64,000 nucleotides of DNA from Glebionis coronaria (lineage: Eukaryota > Streptophyta > Magnoliopsida > Asterales > Asteraceae). Positions within the stretch are counted from its first letter, which is position 1; every line of letters starts with the position of its first letter. This document shows positions 1-11,919 of the stretch, one piece after another. Location: contig CM046879.1 in the NCBI GenBank assembly GCA_025667525.1, positions 384,237,039 to 384,301,038 on the forward strand. Reading direction: 5' to 3'. The position numbers and the translations under genes are program-made. Below the pieces are notes generated by a model. It ran no database searches. It worked only from the letters and a program-made list of their open reading frames with translations, and had not been told where the DNA came from.

Positions 1-2790
1 ACCAAGTGCCAATCTTTATTATTGCTTGTTAATGTTACATGTTTACTAAATCTGAATCCTAAAACCTGTTTTCAAAGGAGTGTGCAAAAGTTTGCATATT
101 TTCCTTAAATCTTGATATTTTGCTAAGATCTTGGTACACCTTGGAGTTTTTGGGCTATAAGTTGATCATAGCACCCTGATATTGTGATATCAAGGTGTTG
201 TGAGGCTTATAACTTGGGGATAATCAAGTGTGGGGTACAAGAGTTGCATTAATCAAGGATTTGTCACTTTACTGTTTTTATATTTTTGCTTCTAACTTTG
301 TTGAATCTTAGCAGGTGTGTGTGTGGAAGCTTGTGCTTGTTCTTGCTAGCACATAAGCTAAAAATTCGTGGGTGTGGATGTACATCCATGAGGTTTGAAC
401 CATTCTACCTTAAATCTACTTAAAATCTTGATTTTTGGTGATTTTGAGTGTTGCTTGTGTTCTTGCTGAATTTATGGTTTAATCTTGCTTAATATTGCAT
501 ATTACATCTGTTTATGTGTTTGATTGGGCTTGGGTAGTTTTGGAATACACTTATACTTGTTTAAATTTGATTTGAAAAAGATAAGGGGTGTTTGGGATTA
601 TCTGTTTAAGATCATAGAGTGTTATTGTGTTTGTGGAAAGTGTTGTTTATGCTTTGTATCTGCTATTCATTTGGTTAAGTGCTAGTTTCTGCAAGTTATT
701 GTCTTTTAAACCTTGAATCCAAGATTGTGCTATAACTTACTTGATTTTACTGATTTTGACCTAACATTTTGGATATACCTAGAGTATATGCATGTTTAGG
801 GATAAAAGGTGTTTAATAAAAGTTTGTGTAACCTGATTTGGAGATTTGAGTGTTTGAATTTGGCTTGTTGGTCAAGTATATTAGCAGAGTGTTTATAACT
901 GCCTGCTAGTGTTCATCAGTAACTTTTTGGTGCTTGAATCTTGATCTAGACCTTGAACCATTGGATGAAACTTGTTTAAATCTGTTCATTTGAATTTATT
1001 ATAGCTTGTGTATGCATTTGGTGCAATTTGGTTGGCTGAATTTTGCTTAAACAACTTATTAAGTTCATAACTGCTTATGTTCATGTCTGGGCTTGATTTG
1101 GTGATGTTTTGAATTAATGTGCTAATTGGCTGATTGTGATTGTGTTTTTGTGATTGCTATTGACTCCTTATGATTAACTGATTATTTGTGTGCCTTTGTG
1201 AAACTTGAATCCACAAAAAAGTCACTAAAGACAAATAGTTAAGAAAGTCAAGCAGTGGGAAAAGTTCCCACTGCTCAGACACCAAAACTAGCCCCTACTA
1301 GTGTAATTTGTCATTCAGCTTATTAATAATCCATATTGGCTTATCCAGACTTGCAACAACTTATTTTTTGTGATCAATCTTCCTCATTTGACCCATTTAT
1401 TTGAACTGGAGCTTATCAGACCTTGGCTTTGACTTTTTGTTAGAAAACTCACAAGGTTGACTTTTAATTAAGTGCTTATCTGCTTATTCCAGCTTATTGA
1501 GTGTGCTTATTGAAAAACTTTTTGTTGATTAAGCTTAGTTAAGTCATTTAAAAGCTTTTGAAAGTTGAATCAGCTCTTGGGCTGGCCTAGAACTCGAAAA
1601 CGACTATTTTGTCGTTTTGTGAAGATAGCTTATTGCTTATTCAGGCTTATTCCTTGTGCGTTTTCCAATTTTCTTTTTACAGATATCTTAAGTAACTCAA
1701 AAGAAGCATGTGTGTCTAATTTGAGCTTATGGCATCAGCTTATAGCTTAATCGGCCAAAAAGCCCATTAAGAATAAGCTGCTTTGAAATAAGCTAGCTTA
1801 AACACATTTTCAGCTTTTGGACCTTCAGAGTTTTGTTCTTAAAATCAAATTTTGAGTCAGACTGGAAGTTTTGGGCTTATTTGGCTGACTTTTTCTTATT
1901 GGGCCCAAATTAAGCCCATTAAGGGACTGTTTTATCTTTTAGCCCATTTCTAGGCCCATTAGGGGTATTTTTGTAATTTCAACTTCATTTATGTGTTTAT
2001 TAGGTTAAAATAAGCTAGTTTGCAACTTTTTAAAATTTTTTATAAATTTTGGATTTTTAATATTATTTTATTATTAAAAATTAAAATTTAGATTTTTTAA
2101 CTTTTTATATTTTCTTAGGTTAAATACATTAAGTTAGGAACTTTCAATTTTTAGAATATTTTTATTGTCATTAGATTAATTTTTAGAATTATTTTAAGTT
2201 TTAATAGTTTTTAATTGTTTTTAAATAGTTTTAGTTAATTTTAAAATTTTCAAAAATAGTATTAAATTTAGTTAAGTCATTTAGAGGTTTAGAATTGAAA
2301 AAATCTCATTTTGGGCTTTTTTTAATTAAATTGATTTTTTTGGGCTTTAATTAGCATTAAAAAATTATTATTTAATTAAATAAAAGGTTTGAGTGATTTT
2401 TGATTTTTTGTAAACTCTAATTACATTATTTAGGATTTATTGCAATTTTCTTGGAATTTTTTGGGTAAATTTTTAATTTTGTCACTTTTTACAGTTTTAC
2501 GTGTACGACTTTTCGTCTTAGTGTAATTCCTAATCGTAACCGTCATTCTCTTCTAATCTCATTTTCTTCTTTTCTTTCTTCATTAATATAATCACAAAGT
2601 TAATCATCTCTTAACACACACACCAAGCCTCCTTGAGAACGATCCCCACTTTGGGTCATTACTTGTGGTTTTCCTAAACTACTTTTGTACTTGCCCTAAT
2701 TACGTTCTTTTTCCTAAAAGACCTATTTTACAACTATCATTGCTCTATAACGTATTAATTTAAAAAACACCGACATTCCCCAACACATAA
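1..2790 (+). repeat. LTR1: Athila-type long terminal repeat, 5' part beyond the window
   Basis: AT-rich and without coding capacity. Its right end is fixed by the terminal motif ending CAACACATAA (LTR2 ends CAACACATCA) followed within 8 bp by a tRNA-Asp-like primer site at 2798. The piece from about 270 to 2740 aligns by eye with 57200-59437 (LTR3) at roughly 78% over a sampled 230 bp, so LTR1 and LTR3 are one subfamily. The TATA box and U3 should lie left of base 1, because base 1 corresponds to a point just after the TATA box of LTR3. It carries several AAGCCCATTA / TTGGGCCC motifs between 1757 and 1975. It does not align with LTR2, which matters for deciding which LTRs belong together. Confidence 0.75.
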
Positions 2791-2797
2791 ATTTTTT

Positions 2798-2815
2798 TGG
2801 CTGCGCTGCCGGGGA
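2798..2815 (+). promoter_or_regulatory. Primer binding site of base-layer Athila element
   Basis: TGGCTGCGCTGCCGGGGA is a slightly altered form of the tRNA-Asp-complementary site (TGGCGCCGCTGCCGG) present in Athila-A and Athila-B. It primes minus-strand DNA synthesis. It sits 8 bp after the end of LTR1. Confidence 0.75.
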
Positions 2816-3579
2816 TTTTGTGTACGATTCTTTCGGTTGCGATTTGTTGGTCGTTGATTTGAAGACCCTTTCCGTCCTCAGAAAGTTTTGTTATTTTTCT
2901 ATTAATATATTATATATATCGTTTTTCGTGTTTTTTGTTATTAATATATTGTATTATGTAGAAAAATAAATTTACCTATTTCCAAAAAAGACCTTAGTTG
3001 GGATTTCATCACCTAGCTATTGTATTCGAGTCCAAAACAAAAATAAAAGGCAAAATAGATAAATACTAATAAAAAGTTTGAACTCGATTTATACAAACTA
3101 TAAGGTGGGTATAAGGCGACGAGCTATAAAAGGCCGTCTAAGGAAAAAGGTTTTTAAGTGCTTTGTGCCACCTCGTTGCCCCGCTTGCTTGTGCGTATAT
3201 TGAGAGAGACGACCGATAGTTTCCCGACTCAAGTAGTATTAAATCTTATTTTTGTTGTTTACTTATTGAACCTCGAGACGTTTAGGTTTTCACCTACGTT
3301 TCAAAGTCGACTGAGGGTAGTTTACTTACACAGTAATTATCCTTATTTCTTGTTTTTATCAATCTTTGATTGAGCAATACCAAATAAAAATACCAAAAAT
3401 AATCTTCTTCTAATCTAATTTCTTTTCTTCAACCCTCTAAATTCTCGTCACTTTGGTTTATGCAATTACGATCTAATCATCTTTTGATTAATCTCGATAG
3501 GCTTGAAAACATTCCTCGTAGAAATAGAAATCGTCAACAATGAATAGTGGAACCCGAGCTTCCACCTATTGTTGTTAAT
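2816..3579 (+). other. Untranslated leader between primer site and gag
   Basis: About 760 bp with no supported gene. AT-rich, with many short stop-interrupted frames. It corresponds to the much shorter (about 200 bp) leader of Athila-A and Athila-B. Confidence 0.6.
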
Positions 3580-5390
3580 ATGGCCGATAACCGAACAATG
3601 GAGGAATTGCTCCGTGCACCCACCGAAGGGTACGGGGAAGCAATCGTTGTGCCAGATATTTTGGCGGATCATTTTGAAATTAAGACGGGTCTTTTATCAC
3701 TCATTCGTGCCGACCAATTTCATGGCAATGAGACCGATAACCCGCACTCTCACATTCGGAATTTTCTTCGTATCACCTCGACTCTCAAGTTTAGAGATGT
3801 GTCGAATGACGCGATTAGGCTCATGCTTTTTTCGTACTCGCTCGAGGGGAATGCTAAGATTTGGTATGAAAAGGAACCATCGGTTTCGATTTTGACATGG
3901 GATGATTTAGTGTCTAAGTTCATGAATTATTTCTTTCCACCATCTAAAACAACTCATGTCAAGAATGAAATAACTAGATTTGAACAAAAAGTGCATGAAT
4001 CGTTTGGAGTTGCTTAGGAAAGGTTTAAGGATTTGTTAAGACAATGTCCACACCACGGTTTCATGGAGTTACACCAAATAAATACTTTTTATAATGGACT
4101 TAATATGGTTGAACAAGATTCTTTAAATGTCGCCGCGGGTGGTAGTCTTTTAAGAATAACTCCGAGAGACACGTGGGGTATCATTGAGAATAAGTCTAGA
4201 GTGCAATATTCACGAAACACACCGGTTGTTTCTAATGTGAATTCTTCTAATACCGAGATTGCTAGATTGGACTCTAAGATTGATACGATTTTGAATGAGA
4301 TTAGGAAGAACCTTCATGGATCGATTAATGCAGTTGAGAATTTTTGTATATCATGTAGTGGAGCACATCCGAATTATGCTTGTTCAACCACGGGGTTTGA
4401 TAAAGCTAGTGCTTTTGCCGCGATGGGAACTTATGGCCCTAACGGTCAAGCTCCCCGTCAAAACCATGTTGCTCCACCGGTTCAAAATAGATACAACAAT
4501 GGAAACAATGGGAATAATTTTAACCGTGGTAACCAAGGGAATTTTAATCAAGGAAATTAAAACAATCAAGTATTTCAAAAAAATAATCAAAATGATTTGT
4601 CAAGCTACATCAAGACAAATGAGGAAAATTTGAAATCTTTTCAAAACAATATTCAAGGACAAATGGCAACTTTGAAAAATGATTTTCAAAATTTGATCAA
4701 GGGGCAAAATAACAAGATTGAGCTTAACCAACAAAGATTAGAACAAAGCTAAAACCGTATGGAGGGAAATCAAGCTACGTTTGACAACAAATTACTTTCG
4801 ATGTTTGAAGCTTTTATGTGCAAACCTTCCTCTTCTTCGGGTGGCTTACCTAGCAACACCATACCAAACCCGAGGGGAGAGATTTAGTCCATCACCATTT
4901 ACAATGATTATAGGAATTTACAAGATGTGCTCGAGTTTGATCCTCCACCTAAAGAGACCTTTCTTGATGTTACCAAGGCTACTTTAGATGTGACTTGTTC
5001 CGCGGTTTTCCTTGATTTCTATCCCGAGAAATATGGAGATCCGGGTCAATTTTTGGTACCTTGTGTTTTCAAAGGGCTTGAGGAATGCAAAGCTCTAGCC
5101 GATCTAGGAGCTAGCATCAACTTAATGCCTTTATCCATATGGAAAACTCTTGACTATTTCCCACTTACTCCCACTCGAATGATCATTGAGCTTGCTAATG
5201 GAACCACCGCCCACCCAGTTGGTATAGCGGAAGATGTCATTGTTAAAGTTGGGAAGTTTTTGTACCTTTCCGATTTTGCGATTGTTGATTATGAGACAAA
5301 TCCTCGTGTGCCTTTAATTTCGCGATGACCATTTTTGTCCAAGGCTCAAGTTCAAGTTGATATGAGGAAAGATGAGATAAATTATTTTAT
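3580..5390 (+). pseudogene. Decayed gag-protease of an Athila element
   Basis: One reading frame can be followed from the ATG at 3580 to about 5330 through five in-frame stops (near 4015, 4558, 4750, 4888 and 5326). A retrotransposon Gag (capsid) domain lies at about 3690-4180, with blocks IRLMLFSYSLEG and FMNYFFPPSKTT closely matching Athila-B. A degenerate knuckle CISCSGAHPNYAC is followed by an N/Q/G-rich tail. The aspartic protease has [15 protein letters not shown] near 5100 and the flap-side segment PRVPLIS near 5310. A frameshift near 5370-5390 moves the reading into the frame used by X downstream. The copy cannot make a functional product. Every stop looks like a C-to-T or G-to-A change. 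Confidence 0.85.
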
Positions 5391-5495
5391 GGGGATAAAA
5401 ATGTTGTTTTCAAAGCGGAAAAACTTCCAAAATTTGTTTCTAAAAATGTGGAAAGTGTAAAACTTGTTGAAACTTTTGAAAGTAACACAAATTAG

Positions 5496-6815
5496 GATTT
5501 TCTCATCTACAAGGGTGTAAGGCAAATTATAGACCCCTCATTTCGTGAAGATGAAAAGTTAATTTCGGAGGGAGATGTTTGTTCCGTTGAAACATGTTGT
5601 AGTATTACCCCGTCTCCACTCACTCTTGAGGATAAGATCGATAAGGAAATTGATGATTACCTTAGTGCACCATTTGATGCTAGTGAGTTTGATTGTGAGA
5701 ATTTTGATCCGGAGGGAGATATTGCTTTAATTGAAAAATCGTTGAACATGGACTCATTTTCACTCTCTCCGAAGGATCAAATATATGATACTAAGGCACA
5801 ATCTTCCATTAAAGAGCCTTTGACTCCTAACTTCACACCGAGTGAGGTTAGTGACTATTCGTTAGATAAGTTCGTCGATAAACTTGTTGCTCTTATTGAT
5901 CCACTTCCACCGGGAAGTGTTGATCGTGATCTTCATGATTTACCTTCCATTCTTAAGGAATTCTCCGATGAACTTCCTTCTAGTGAGAATGATGATCTTG
6001 TATCCGAGTGTGACACACTCGATACTCTGTCGGATATTTCTTGTGATGACAAGATTGATGACACTTATGTGACTTACTCAAATCCACGTTTTGAAATTTC
6101 AATAAACAATAATCCATTGTTTAAAGAGGATTTTGAGAGCATCAAACCTCCTTTATCTCTCAACCTTTGTGATGATGATATCTTCTTTAAGGAGGTTGAT
6201 GAGTTTCTTTCCATAGACATTCCTTCGGATTTTAAAGAAAAGTCTAATGAACCAAAGGAAAACACTCTCTATCTTGAGAATGTTTCTAATGATGGTGTTG
6301 AAAACCCTTGGTTTGATCACCCGATTTATGATGATGATAATGTTGACCCGGAGAGAGAAAGTTTCTTTACTCCAAATCTCCTTTCCACTCGCATTGATCT
6401 TAATGTGCGGTTTTTTCATGCGACTCATTTTGAGTATCATGACCCCTTTGTTCTCATTCCAAAGAGTGAAAAGGTCAACAAAGTCATGCGTGTTGATACT
6501 ACTATAGTTGAGACCTTTACACCACCATTACCATGTGCTTTATATGATTTTGGATTAGCATGGGGGGAAGACACCGTGTTGTCTATTCCTTTCTCTCCCG
6601 AGGACGAGGTATTTGACCTCGGAATCATTGATTTAGGGAAATCTCGGCCTTTCACCGATGCAATAATTAAAAGATTTTTCGATCATCTTGGTACGAGTTT
6701 ATCTCGGGGAGCATACTTAATCCATTCCATGATTCGTAACATTGACCACCATCTCTTTTTGGAGATTTATGTTGAGTTTCATCCTCTCGTTTGTCATCTG
6801 ACAACGAGGATGTGA
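5496..6815 (+). CDS. X: long acidic open frame replacing pol in a non-autonomous Athila element
   Basis: The frame is open for 440 codons from just after a TAG at 5493; the first useful ATG is at 5742 (357 aa). The first part, to about 5850, is the ordinary Athila protease-RT linker: GDIALIEKSLNMDSFSLSP matches [20 protein letters not shown] in Athila-A. Where Athila-A enters RT, X diverges into a very acidic Asp/Glu/Ser-rich stretch. It ends in a more globular-looking section (FTDAIIKRFFDHLGTSLSRG, then HSMIRNIDHHLFLEIYVEF). No membrane segment, signal peptide or catalytic motif is visible and I do not recognise a family. About 90 bp after its stop the normal post-integrase stem-loops resume, so X occupies the place of RT-RNase H-integrase. 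It could be a neutral frame in a dead element or a genuine extra protein. Confidence 0.55.
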   Translation, partial: DFLIYKGVRQIIDPSFREDEKLISEGDVCSVETCCSITPSPLTLEDKIDKEIDDYLSAPFDASEFDCENFDPEGDIALIEKSLNMDSFSLSPKDQIYDTKAQSSIKEPLTPNFTPSEVSDYSLDKFVDKLVALIDPLPPGSVDRDLHDLPSILKEFSDELPSSENDDLVSECDTLDTLSDISCDDKIDDTYVTYSNPRFEISINNNPLFKEDFESIKPPLSLNLCDDDIFFKEVDEFLSIDIPSDFKEKSNEPKENTLYLENVSNDGVENPWFDHPIYDDDNVDPERESFFTPNLLSTRIDLNVRFFHATHFEYHDPFVLIPKSEKVNKVMRVDTTIVETFTPPLPCALYDFGLAWGEDTVLSIPFSPEDEVFDLGIIDLGKSRPFTDAIIKRFFDHLGTSLSRGAYLIHSMIRNIDHHLFLEIYVEFHPLVCHLTTRM

Positions 6816-6905
6816 TCTTTGACCCCGACATCGTGCTTTATGATGGATTTTATTCCAAAATGCCGGTTTTCACCATTTTCCCTAAGGACCAATGAATGCG
6901 GGGAT

Positions 6906-6963
6906 CGAGTCAAGCTCATGACTCGGTTAACAAAAACGAGGTGCCTTGTGGGGGAGTCCCATA
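6906..6963 (+). other. Paired stem-loops after the last ORF (copy 1 of 4)
   Basis: The first stem is CGAGTCA (6906-6912) with TGACTCG (6919-6925). The second is GTGGG (6948-6952) with CCCAT (6958-6962), closed by one G.U pair. The same two-hairpin layout follows the pol stop at 12977, 27312 and 34086. Confidence 0.6.
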
Positions 6964-8107
6964 CATTCTATCTTCTTTCTATTTTCTAACACTGATAAGG
7001 CTTGATCTTTTCAAGCTCGTTCTCGTGTTTTGTTGTGTTGTGAATCTTAGGTATGACCCTAATCATTAAAGACTCTCGTGTTTGGTTTTTGCCGGTCCAC
7101 TCGAGCTTCCATACTTTGAATGTAAAAGGGGCACTCACTATCCTTTGATTTTTATCGACTAACGTTTTATCTTGAAGCATAATTGATAAACGGCTTATAG
7201 ATTTGCGTACTCTTACCATGTTAGGAATTTTTCATTCGACTCTTCGTGTTTTAGCAAGGGGGTGTTACTCTTGAGCTAGGAAACATTGAGGACAATGCTT
7301 GGTTTTAGCATGGGAGAGTCAATCGATATAATCGCTTGCAGTTGCTTTTGTCGTGTTTAAACGTAATCGTTTTCTCGTTTTTCATAAAATTTTTAAATTT
7401 TTAGTGTTATTTTGTGTTTAATAATAAAGAAAATAAGTGTTTTTGACACAAATGTAGGCTTTCCGTTGGTGAACTTTAAAATAGTTTTTGACTCGACTCG
7501 GTTTTTACCTTAGCTCATTCCTTAACGTGTTTAAGTCAATATTTGCTAGACTTTTATATAGGGAACTTTAAAACGCGAAAGTCTTAACTCATACGGGTTT
7601 AAGAACAAGAACTTTTCGCAAGTTCCTATAATTTATACTAGAAAGTCATTTATCAAGGGAACTTTAAAACACAAATTCTAAACTTGAAAAAGTCCAAGAA
7701 GATGCAAGATCCTATAGATGACTTGAAAACCCAAAACTTTGATTTAATAGGCTAAGTGTCCATTAGTCTCACATCTTTGAGATTTTACAATATGAAGAAC
7801 AAGAGATGATAAAGTTGAATCATAAGTTTTGAGGTTAAGTCTTATTTGTATAAGTATTTTTGTGTTTGATTATTTCTCCTCGTATTTATTTTTCACGCTT
7901 GAATATTAAATTTCTTAATAAATGAAGTTTTTAGCGGTTTATACTTAATATCTTAACTCGTAACTCCTTCCTTTTCTTCCCTTGTAATTAAAGTAAGAAC
8001 ACACTGAGGGTGTCAGCGTCATGGATTTTTGATCATGGGATTGCGGAAATTTGGCTTACTATATATATCATAATAATAAGAAGAATAAATAAAAACATGT
8101 TCTCTAT

Positions 8108-8315
8108 GAGCCTTCGGGTGGGAGTCATGTAGCACTAGCCTTGTCATTAGAGCCTTAGGGTGTATGGCATGGTGACGTGTTAATAAAAATTGCTTCATCA
8201 TCATGAGCCTTAAGGTGGGATGGTGAATGTCAATTCCCTTGTTTATGTCCAAGGAGCCTTCGGGTGTGGATTATAGATAAGGAGCACTTTTACATCTTAA
8301 AGAGCCTCAAGGTGT
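8108..8315 (+). repeat. Five-copy GAGCCT array
   Basis: Copies of GAGCCTTCGGGTG and variants begin at 8108, 8150, 8205, 8254 and 8302, spaced 42-55 bp apart with unrelated sequence between. The array lies in the 3' untranslated region of the X-bearing element, where the other Athila copies have a different block. Confidence 0.6.
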
Positions 8316-9894
8316 ATGATGTAATTGTTGCTAACTCCATCAATAAGGTCAAAATTGACTTTGGAGGATTTATTATTGCTTTAAGTAGTCCTATTAGCTA
8401 AATTTCGGATCCGGGGATTTATTCCTCAAATCGTGTTAAGTTATCCTTGATGTGGGCTTTCTTTGGTGACAATGGTTTTTGAAGTCGAGGTTAGGTTTTG
8501 AGTGTTGAGTTTACACCATTTTGCCTTCATTTTTGGACTAATAATTATCAAATAAGTCAAATGAGTCTTTGGGTGAATGACAATATTTAAAATTTAGAGA
8601 TACGATTAGGAATAAAGGAGATTGAGTTTAACACAAATTACTTGTATAAGTGGTCTTAACATTGGGACTTATAATTGACAATGATCTTGTTCTTAGACTT
8701 GGCATGGAAAGAGTGAAAAGTCAAGGACGATGAATCTATTTGAGTTTTATGATCCTAAAAGTTATTTTCAAATAATGAAAGCAATACATTATGTCTTTGC
8801 AAAATAAAGTATCAAAAGTCAAATAAAAGTGTAGTTAGTAGCTTTATTTTATCATTGCGTGAGGACACGGCAATTGCTTAGCAAGGGTGAGTTTGATATG
8901 AGTGTAATTACTCATATCATTTGTATCAATAAACAAATATAAATTGCATAAAACCTATGAAAATGGTATTGTATTCGCTTGTTTCTTGTTTCATGTGTGT
9001 AGGTACCAAAGATGACAAAAACCGACAAAATCGACACGGGGTTTGAAGAAATACCAAGAAGCCAAAAGACAAGTCGTTTTTCAAGGATTCAAGTTTAATG
9101 AAGTTTATTGGGCCTTTGTGGGACCTACATTAGCTTAATGGGCTTAAAGGCCCATTTATGGGTTATTTAAGTTATGTTTGTAGTAAAGCCCATATCAAAA
9201 GCCCAATTGTAAATGAGTATGACGGTAGAATATATATATTTGCAAAAATTTGGATCAAGGACCATCACAAGGCAAATTGAAGGACGGTGACAAGTTTATA
9301 TCTTTTTACCTTAGTCAATGATTTAGCAAAAGTCCATTTATCAAAGAAGTGTAACGGATGGGAGTTATTTTGGTCAAAGTCCATTCCAAAGCCCAAGTAT
9401 ACAATAAAGAGTGACGGTGGAAAGCATATATAATATCCTTTGGGTCAACACGGTACGTTACAAACAAGAAAGAAAAATAAAAAAATAAAAAAAACATAGA
9501 GATAAGAAAAGAGGGATAAACACCTTCAGCCACAAACCCTAGCCAAATTGGGGGTTCTCAATTCATGAGGAACTGAAACCCACACGCTTTAATTAAAGCC
9601 CAAGAATTTCGGGACAAAGAAGATGCTACCCAAGAGCCAACGTGGCACCCTAAGTTGTGTCACTCCTCTATTTTGATTGGTGGATTTTACTGCCACCAAT
9701 CAATCATCCGATGATATTCTTCCACCTCAACATCAAACAAGCACAACAAGCACACTTTTGTGCCACCCTGGCGATCCAAGTGAAGGAGGGCTATTTTCAG
9801 CCGTTTGATCAAGTATTTGAAGAAAGAGAAGAGAAGAAATTGATCTAAGGGCCAAAAATCACTCATCATCAGCACCCAACCCCCATGGTTTGCC

Positions 9895-9902
9895 TATAAA
9901 AA
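9895..9902 (+). promoter_or_regulatory. TATA box of LTR2
   Basis: TATAAAAA in the context GCCTATAAAAACCCC, about 1000 bp into the LTR. This matches the relative position of GGCCTATAAAGAG in LTR3 (56907). Confidence 0.6.
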
Positions 9903-11209
9903 CCCCAATTTTTATTCAGATAAATTATCCATTTTGTTTCTTTTACTTTTATAATGTCACTTTAGTTTTAGGGAATTGTATTTTTATTTTAATGGTATTG
10001 TAATAATCTTTATGAATTAATAAAGTGATTTTGATCCTCAATCTTTCTTTTACCTTGTGGTTTTTTATACTATTAAAGTTTATGCAGTTTTCTTTTCTAT
10101 ATTAAAGTGAAATTATATTGGTGGTTGTTTAAATAAGCTCATATTATTGCTTTATTTGAATAATTAAGTGAGATTTGGGAAACATACGTAAACCCACTGT
10201 TTAAGTATTTTAAAAAGCTGTTGGTTCAATTCGAGATAGGTGGTTCGAATTACTCTAGTTTGATGATGGTTCGAGTGATGGTTCGAATGATGGGTTATAA
10301 TGGTGGTATAGTTGGTGTCGAATAGTTTATATGGTGGCTCAGCGCCAGCCCTTCTTCATCAATGGTTCTCAAAAAGGTTAGCTCATTTACTTTTAAAGTT
10401 TTAGTTTAAAATGATTTGATGCTGATTTTTGTTATTTAATGTGTTTATGGTTTATGAATTTATTGATTGCTTGGGTTGATTAGTCGGCTATAATAATAGA
10501 AATGCTTTGGTTTTATAATAAATCTGCTTTAGTTCCTTTTTTTTAGTTGATTTTGGTGTTTATTTTAAAATTTTTACATGTTAATGATTTGATGCTGTGT
10601 ATAGATGAATTCTGATATTACTGAGATTGGAGGACTGTCATTTTGAAAGACTGAAATTATATCTGATCTTTGTTAGACAAGTTTGGGTGTGGATCTGTTT
10701 CTTTTTCAGATTCATATTATTCTAGCTGTCAAAATGGTTTTCTGAAGTTGAATGAGAGATGTGTATGGTTATTTGTTTAGCTGCGAACTGGATCTGAAAC
10801 GTGGGTTATATAGCTTCGGTGTGATGTAATATTACTGATGTATTGAATTTGAGATGTTATTGGTTTGAATGCATATGATATGTTGCCCTTTTTCTGAATA
10901 ATCTGTTAAAACTATTAACTGTTGAGTAAGTGGTATTGCTGATATGATTTAATTAAGTTTTATATCTGATTTAGTCAATTTGGTTGTTATAGCTAGTAAT
11001 CTGCTAACTAGTTTGGTCATTTTGACATTAGTTTTGCCTGCCTGTTTTGATATTATTTGACTGAGAGATTTTTTTGATCATTCTTGTTACTGATTAGTTT
11101 TTTAGTTTGCTGTAATTTCTTATTTTATTGATCTATAATATTCAGTAGTATCAAAAGAGTTGTTTGATTTACTGTGTAGAAAAATCTGATTCCAAATATT
11201 AATCAATAT

Positions 11210-11290
11210 AAAAAACGCCAATCCTGTGGCTCGAACTCTTGACCTCTCGGTTCACAACCCAACGCCTCAACCACTGGGCTTGGGTCTTGT
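11210..11290 (-). repeat. tRNA-derived SINE-like relic
   Basis: On the minus strand the segment reads like the head of a plant SINE: an A-box-like region (AGTGGTTGAGGCGTTGGG, 11258-11275), TTGTGAACCGAGAGGTC, then a B-box-like GAGTTCGAGCC (11228-11238), ending in a run of six T that would stop RNA polymerase III. I could not fold a convincing cloverleaf, so I do not call a tRNA gene. Only about 80 bp is recognisable, and no body or target duplication is visible. Confidence 0.45.
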
Positions 11291-11919
11291 TTTAGTTTTT
11301 ATTTGCGTTTGGAATTTATTAAACCCTTTGAATTTTGGACTGTCAGTATATATAGACCAATTATTTGCAATATATTGATAGTTATAAAGTAAAATAATTT
11401 ATATTACTTAGTTTTATTAATAAATATTGTTTAATTAAATTTTTTGTAAAAAGTATTAGTTAAAAAAAATAAAAAAAATAATATTATATTACCTTTTTAA
11501 ATTTAAATTGTTTTTATATTGTCATTAAATAATATAGTTTTAATTAATTTTGTTTTAAAGATTTGTTTTAATATTTTTGGTTAAGTAAGTTTTGTCAAAG
11601 TAAAAGTAAAGTTTAAATAAAATATTTATTTTCAAATTTGTCTTTTACGTTTATTCGGGGTACGATTCATGAACTCTAGGATTAAAATTTGTAGAATTAA
11701 ATTAGATAAAAATCGAAACCAAATTCAAATCAATTGTCCAATTCAAATCAAAAGTCTCAAATTCACAAGTTCCTTGTGTACAACGAACCAGATCACTCTC
11801 GTGTTTAATTTATTTTTCTTTAGCTTATTTTTGGATTATTACCTTTTCCTAAAGGTAATTTCCTAAATTTGCTCTATAACGTATTCAATTAAAATACACC
11901 GACATTTCCCAACACATCA

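Larger units (their letters stand above)
6816..8893 (+). other. 3' untranslated region of the X-bearing Athila element
   Basis: No gene supported. It holds the paired stem-loops (6906-6963), the ACATTGAGGACAATG hairpin (7283-7297) followed by TTTTAGCATGGGAGAG, and a block at about 7545-7760 with two GGGAACTTTAAAA repeats that is nearly the same as 13630-13830. A GAGCCT repeat array lies at 8108-8315. The right end (AGCAAGGGTGAGTT) precedes LTR2 and serves as its polypurine tract. The stretch 8775-8800 is the uninterrupted equivalent of the copia-1 target site. Confidence 0.65.
8894..11919 (+). repeat. LTR2: Athila-type LTR of a second subfamily, 3026 bp
   Basis: It begins TGATATGAGT and ends CAACACATCA, preceded by a purine-rich tract. 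The first 26 bp form a perfect hairpin. A TATA box (TATAAAAA, 9895) divides U3 from R-U5. The last 50 bp and the general layout match LTR1 and LTR3, but most of R-U5 cannot be aligned with LTR1 by eye. It therefore cannot simply be the 3' partner of LTR1. U3 also carries a 9-bp inverted repeat GATTGGTGG / CCACCAATC near 9675-9701. There is no coding sequence. Confidence 0.75.

Noticed and set aside
11210..11290. A tRNA gene on the minus strand
   Set aside because: Acceptor and anticodon stems do not pair; only box-like motifs and a T run are present.
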